A DNA stretch of 8,109 bases from an uncultured Ruminococcus sp. Lineage in GTDB: Bacteria > Bacillota > Clostridia > Oscillospirales > Acutalibacteraceae. Below the pieces are notes generated by a model. That model was given only the letters and a program-made list of their open reading frames with translations. It was not told the origin of the DNA and made no database searches. The stretch covers positions 1 to 8,109 of the forward strand of contig CADCOZ010000291.1 in the NCBI GenBank assembly GCA_902803125.1. The letters are read 5' to 3'. Each line of letters opens with the position of its first letter. Position 1 is the first letter of the stretch. Both the position numbers and the translations under genes were made by a program. Shown here piece after piece: positions 6,189 through 8,109 of the stretch.

Positions 6189-7414
6189 GCGGAAGAAAGG
6201 TGGCGGTCATTGGAGCGGGAGCCGCCGGTATGATGGCGGCCATTTTTGCGGCTCGCAGGGGAGATGCGGTCACCGTTTTTGAAAAGAATGCCAAAATCGG
6301 CAGGAAGCTGTATATTACCGGCAAAGGACGCTGTAATGTCACCAATAACTGTGACGAAAAAACCGTGATTGCCAATACGCCCACCAACGGACGCTTTCTG
6401 TATAGTGCTTTGCACCGTTTTGCACCGGTCGATACCATTCGCTTTTTTGAGGAAAACGGCTTGCCGCTGAAAACGGAACGGGGACAGCGTGTTTTTCCGG
6501 TATCGGATAAGGCGGCTGATGTCGTGGATACCCTTTGGCGAACCGCTAAACAGGCAGGGGTAAGGATAACATTCCAAGAAGTCAGGGATATTCTGCTGGA
6601 AAACGGTGCGGTCAAGGGTGTGAAAACCGCAGAAGGGGAGAGGTTTTTCGATAAGGTGATCATAGCCTGCGGCGGCTGTTCGTATCCGCTGACAGGATCG
6701 ACCGGTGACGGTTATCGCTTTGCCCAAAAAGCCGGCCATACGATTGTTCCGCTTCAGCCTTCATTGGTGCCGCTGGAAACCATGGAACCAATAGCCGCAG
6801 AAATGGTACAGCTGCTGTTGAAGAATGCCGCCCTCACCGTTTTGGACACACAGCAGAACGACAAGAAGATTTACACGGATTTCGGGGAACTGCAATTCAT
6901 GTCTTACGGTGTGGCGGGGGCGATGGTACTGAGTGCCAGCGCCCACATGAGAGAGATGGCCGCCAGACGTTACCGCCTACTGATTGACCTGAAACCGGCT
7001 TTGTCCGAAGAAAAACTCGAAGCCCGTCTGCTGCGGGAAATCAATGCCCGTCATCGGGAACCGGCCGCTTCGTTAGTGCGGTCACTGCTGCCGTCTGGGA
7101 TGGTGGAAACCTTTTTGCATCAGACAGGACTGCCGCCTGACCAAAATTGCAGTGAACTGACCCGTCCGCAGCGTAAACAGCTGCTGTGTCTGCTCAAGGC
7201 TTTTCCGCTGACAGTGAAAGGGTTTCGTCCGATTGCAGAAGCTATTGTAACATCGGGCGGGGTATCTGTTAAGGAAATCGACCCCAAAACAATGGCCTCC
7301 AAACTCGTGGAAGGATTATATTTTGCGGGTGAAGTCATTGATGTAGATGCGTATACGGGCGGGTTTAATCTTCAATGTGCCTTTTCTACAGGCGTATTGG
7401 CCGGGGAATCATAG
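6185..7414 (+). CDS. HI0933/YhiN-family NAD(P)/FAD-dependent oxidoreductase
   Basis: A 409-residue flavoprotein. The N-terminal Rossmann loop GAGAAG (10-15) and E33 at the end of the second strand bind the ADP part of FAD. GRKLYITGKGRCNVTN (39-54) is the family signature next to the flavin. The C-terminal FAD-binding segment is GEVIDVDAYTGGFNLQ (382-397). The length is normal for the family. The substrate is unknown; BaiN, proposed to act in bile-acid 7-dehydroxylation, belongs to the same family, but nothing here (no bai neighbours) supports that role. The GTG start at 6185 overlaps the regulator's stop codon (GTGA), with AAGGATG at 6171-6177 as ribosome binding site, so translation is probably coupled. 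It shares the promoter at 5253-5281 with the regulator. No signal peptide is seen, so it should be cytoplasmic. Confidence 0.92.
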   Translation: MSGRKVAVIGAGAAGMMAAIFAARRGDAVTVFEKNAKIGRKLYITGKGRCNVTNNCDEKTVIANTPTNGRFLYSALHRFAPVDTIRFFEENGLPLKTERGQRVFPVSDKAADVVDTLWRTAKQAGVRITFQEVRDILLENGAVKGVKTAEGERFFDKVIIACGGCSYPLTGSTGDGYRFAQKAGHTIVPLQPSLVPLETMEPIAAEMVQLLLKNAALTVLDTQQNDKKIYTDFGELQFMSYGVAGAMVLSASAHMREMAARRYRLLIDLKPALSEEKLEARLLREINARHREPAASLVRSLLPSGMVETFLHQTGLPPDQNCSELTRPQRKQLLCLLKAFPLTVKGFRPIAEAIVTSGGVSVKEIDPKTMASKLVEGLYFAGEVIDVDAYTGGFNLQCAFSTGVLAGES

Positions 7415-7444
7415 AACGGTATCGGCGTAATAGGAGGAAGGAAA

Positions 7445-7819
7445 ATGGGATTTCAGGATGATTGGGTACTGCGGCAAATAGAAATTATTGCCCGCTATGT
7501 GGCAAATTTGATTTTTCATAAGAATAAGATAACATATACGTTTGAATCCTCGGAAATGCTGTCGGAAATGGATCAGCTGCATTTGGTGTTAGATCGTTTG
7601 GTCAAAGAGGAACGCATTGGAGAAGCGGAGGATTTACTGTTTGAAAATATCCGTATGACAGATAAGTATATTGAACTGGCCACGGATTTCTACAGCCGTT
7701 TGAACAATATGACTGACAGGGAACTGGAAACAGGGAATTTTTCCAGAGATGAAGTCTATGAGGGTTATATTGATATCCTGACCAAATTGGGCGTTCCCGT
7801 GGAACGGTTTGCCCAATGA
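7445..7819 (+). CDS. Small helical protein of unknown function, possibly DUF6483
   Basis: A 124-residue soluble protein with no signal peptide or membrane segment. It begins with a conserved-looking DDWVLRQIEIIARYVANLIF helix, followed by a charged, mainly helical body in which RIGEAEDLLFENI (about 59-71) resembles one TPR-like helix pair. No cysteines, metal motifs or catalytic signature are visible. I believe it matches small clostridial proteins grouped as DUF6483, from memory of the N-terminal pattern only; the function is not known. AGGAGG at 7432-7437, 7 bases before the ATG, is among the best ribosome binding sites in the window, so expression is likely substantial. It follows the flavoprotein by 30 bases without a terminator and is probably the last gene of that operon. 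Confidence 0.8.
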   Translation: MGFQDDWVLRQIEIIARYVANLIFHKNKITYTFESSEMLSEMDQLHLVLDRLVKEERIGEAEDLLFENIRMTDKYIELATDFYSRLNNMTDRELETGNFSRDEVYEGYIDILTKLGVPVERFAQ

Positions 7820-7935
7820 AAGAAAATGGTATCATGGGGCAGAAGGCTGCATATACTGTAAAGAAGGCCGGTCAGCCGTTAGAAAACGGGCTTGAAAAAA
7901 AATGGATTTTTATCAAAAAAAATTTCAAAAAATGC

Positions 7936-7964
7936 TTGACAAATACAGAACGTTGTGGTATTAT
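7936..7964 (+). promoter_or_regulatory. Strong promoter for tRNA-Val
   Basis: A perfect -35 TTGACA (7936-7941), a 17-nt spacer and TATTAT (7959-7964, five of six) with an extended -10 TG at 7956-7957. Initiation near 7971 leaves about 57 bases of leader before the tRNA. That leader can fold as AACCG 7992-7996 with CGGTT 8000-8004 or TTGAG 8003-8007 with CTCAA 8014-8018. This is the best promoter in the window, as expected for a stable RNA gene. Confidence 0.85.
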
Positions 7965-8027
7965 AATGAAGTCGCTGAGAGATACAAACAAAACCGAAAC
8001 GGTTGAGGGCGTTCTCAAGGTTGATGT

Positions 8028-8103
8028 GGGAGCATAGCTCAGCTGGGAGAGCATCTGCCTTACAAGCAGAGGGTCACAGGTTCGAGCCCTGTTGTTCCCA
8101 CCA
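8028..8103 (+). tRNA. tRNA-Val (anticodon UAC)
   Basis: A complete 76-base cloverleaf. The acceptor stem GGGAGCA (8028-8034) pairs with TGTTCCC (8093-8099), with one G-U pair. The D-arm carries AGCTCAGCTGGGAGAGC. The anticodon stem TCTGC/GCAGA encloses the loop CTTACAA with anticodon TAC at 8061-8063, which reads GUA and other GUN valine codons. The T-arm contains GGTTCGAGCC. The discriminator A (8100) is followed by a genomically encoded CCA (8101-8103). The window ends six bases later, so whether it leads a tRNA cluster cannot be seen. Confidence 0.97.
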
Positions 8104-8109
8104 TACGGT

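Noticed and set aside
6061..6739. Two long - strand frames inside the flavoprotein gene
   Set aside because: They are antisense to conserved FAD-binding motifs and have no recognisable product.
7874..7892. Terminator after the small unknown gene
   Set aside because: A bulged 7-bp hairpin (AGCCGTT with AACGGGCT) is present, but A residues rather than T follow it, so it cannot be called an intrinsic terminator with confidence.
7816..8037. 73-codon frame overlapping the last operon gene by ATGA
   Set aside because: It has no Shine-Dalgarno and its sequence runs through the strong tRNA promoter and into the first ten bases of tRNA-Val.

Overview
The window looks like core chromosome of a low-to-mid GC Firmicute, most likely an anaerobic gut clostridium of the Oscillospiraceae/Ruminococcaceae type. 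This is inferred from strong AGGAGG-type ribosome binding sites, sigma-A-like promoters, a ClpE-type unfoldase with an N-terminal zinc finger, an HI0933 flavoprotein next to an RpiR regulator, and GC-rich palindromes in a long intergenic gap of a kind I associate with Faecalibacterium-like genomes. All recognised genes are on the + strand. No phage, transposase, CRISPR or defence genes were seen.

Layout. 1-630 is the 3' part of a PlsY acyltransferase gene, closed by a hairpin terminator at 641-679. A promoter at 755-783 precedes a CvpA-family membrane protein (834-1550) and pgsA (1593-2207). A second possible promoter (2213-2241) and a foldable leader (2249-2324) precede a large ClpE-type AAA+ unfoldase (2371-4698). 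The 614-bp gap 4699-5312 codes for nothing I can support. It holds three palindromes (4703-4798), three full copies and one partial copy of a 45/46-bp tandem repeat (4810-4956), a good intrinsic terminator (5060-5098), and a promoter (5253-5281). That promoter drives an apparent operon of an RpiR-family regulator (5313-6188), an HI0933-family flavoprotein overlapping it by 4 bp (6185-7414), and a small protein of unknown function (7445-7819). A strong promoter (7936-7964) then serves tRNA-Val(UAC) with encoded CCA (8028-8103).

How the genes fit together. PlsY and PgsA are successive parts of membrane phospholipid synthesis: PlsY makes lysophosphatidic acid and PgsA commits CDP-diacylglycerol to phosphatidylglycerol. 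The Clp unfoldase is a protein quality-control machine that probably feeds ClpP. The RpiR regulator, flavoprotein and small protein form one transcription unit, but their substrate and signal cannot be read from sequence.

The points most worth a second look are the loss of the conserved Ser and Asn in PlsY motif 1 (GNGI in place of GSGN), the structured leader at the predicted mRNA 5' end before the Clp gene, and the palindrome/tandem-repeat block. I found no convincing novel multi-gene system.
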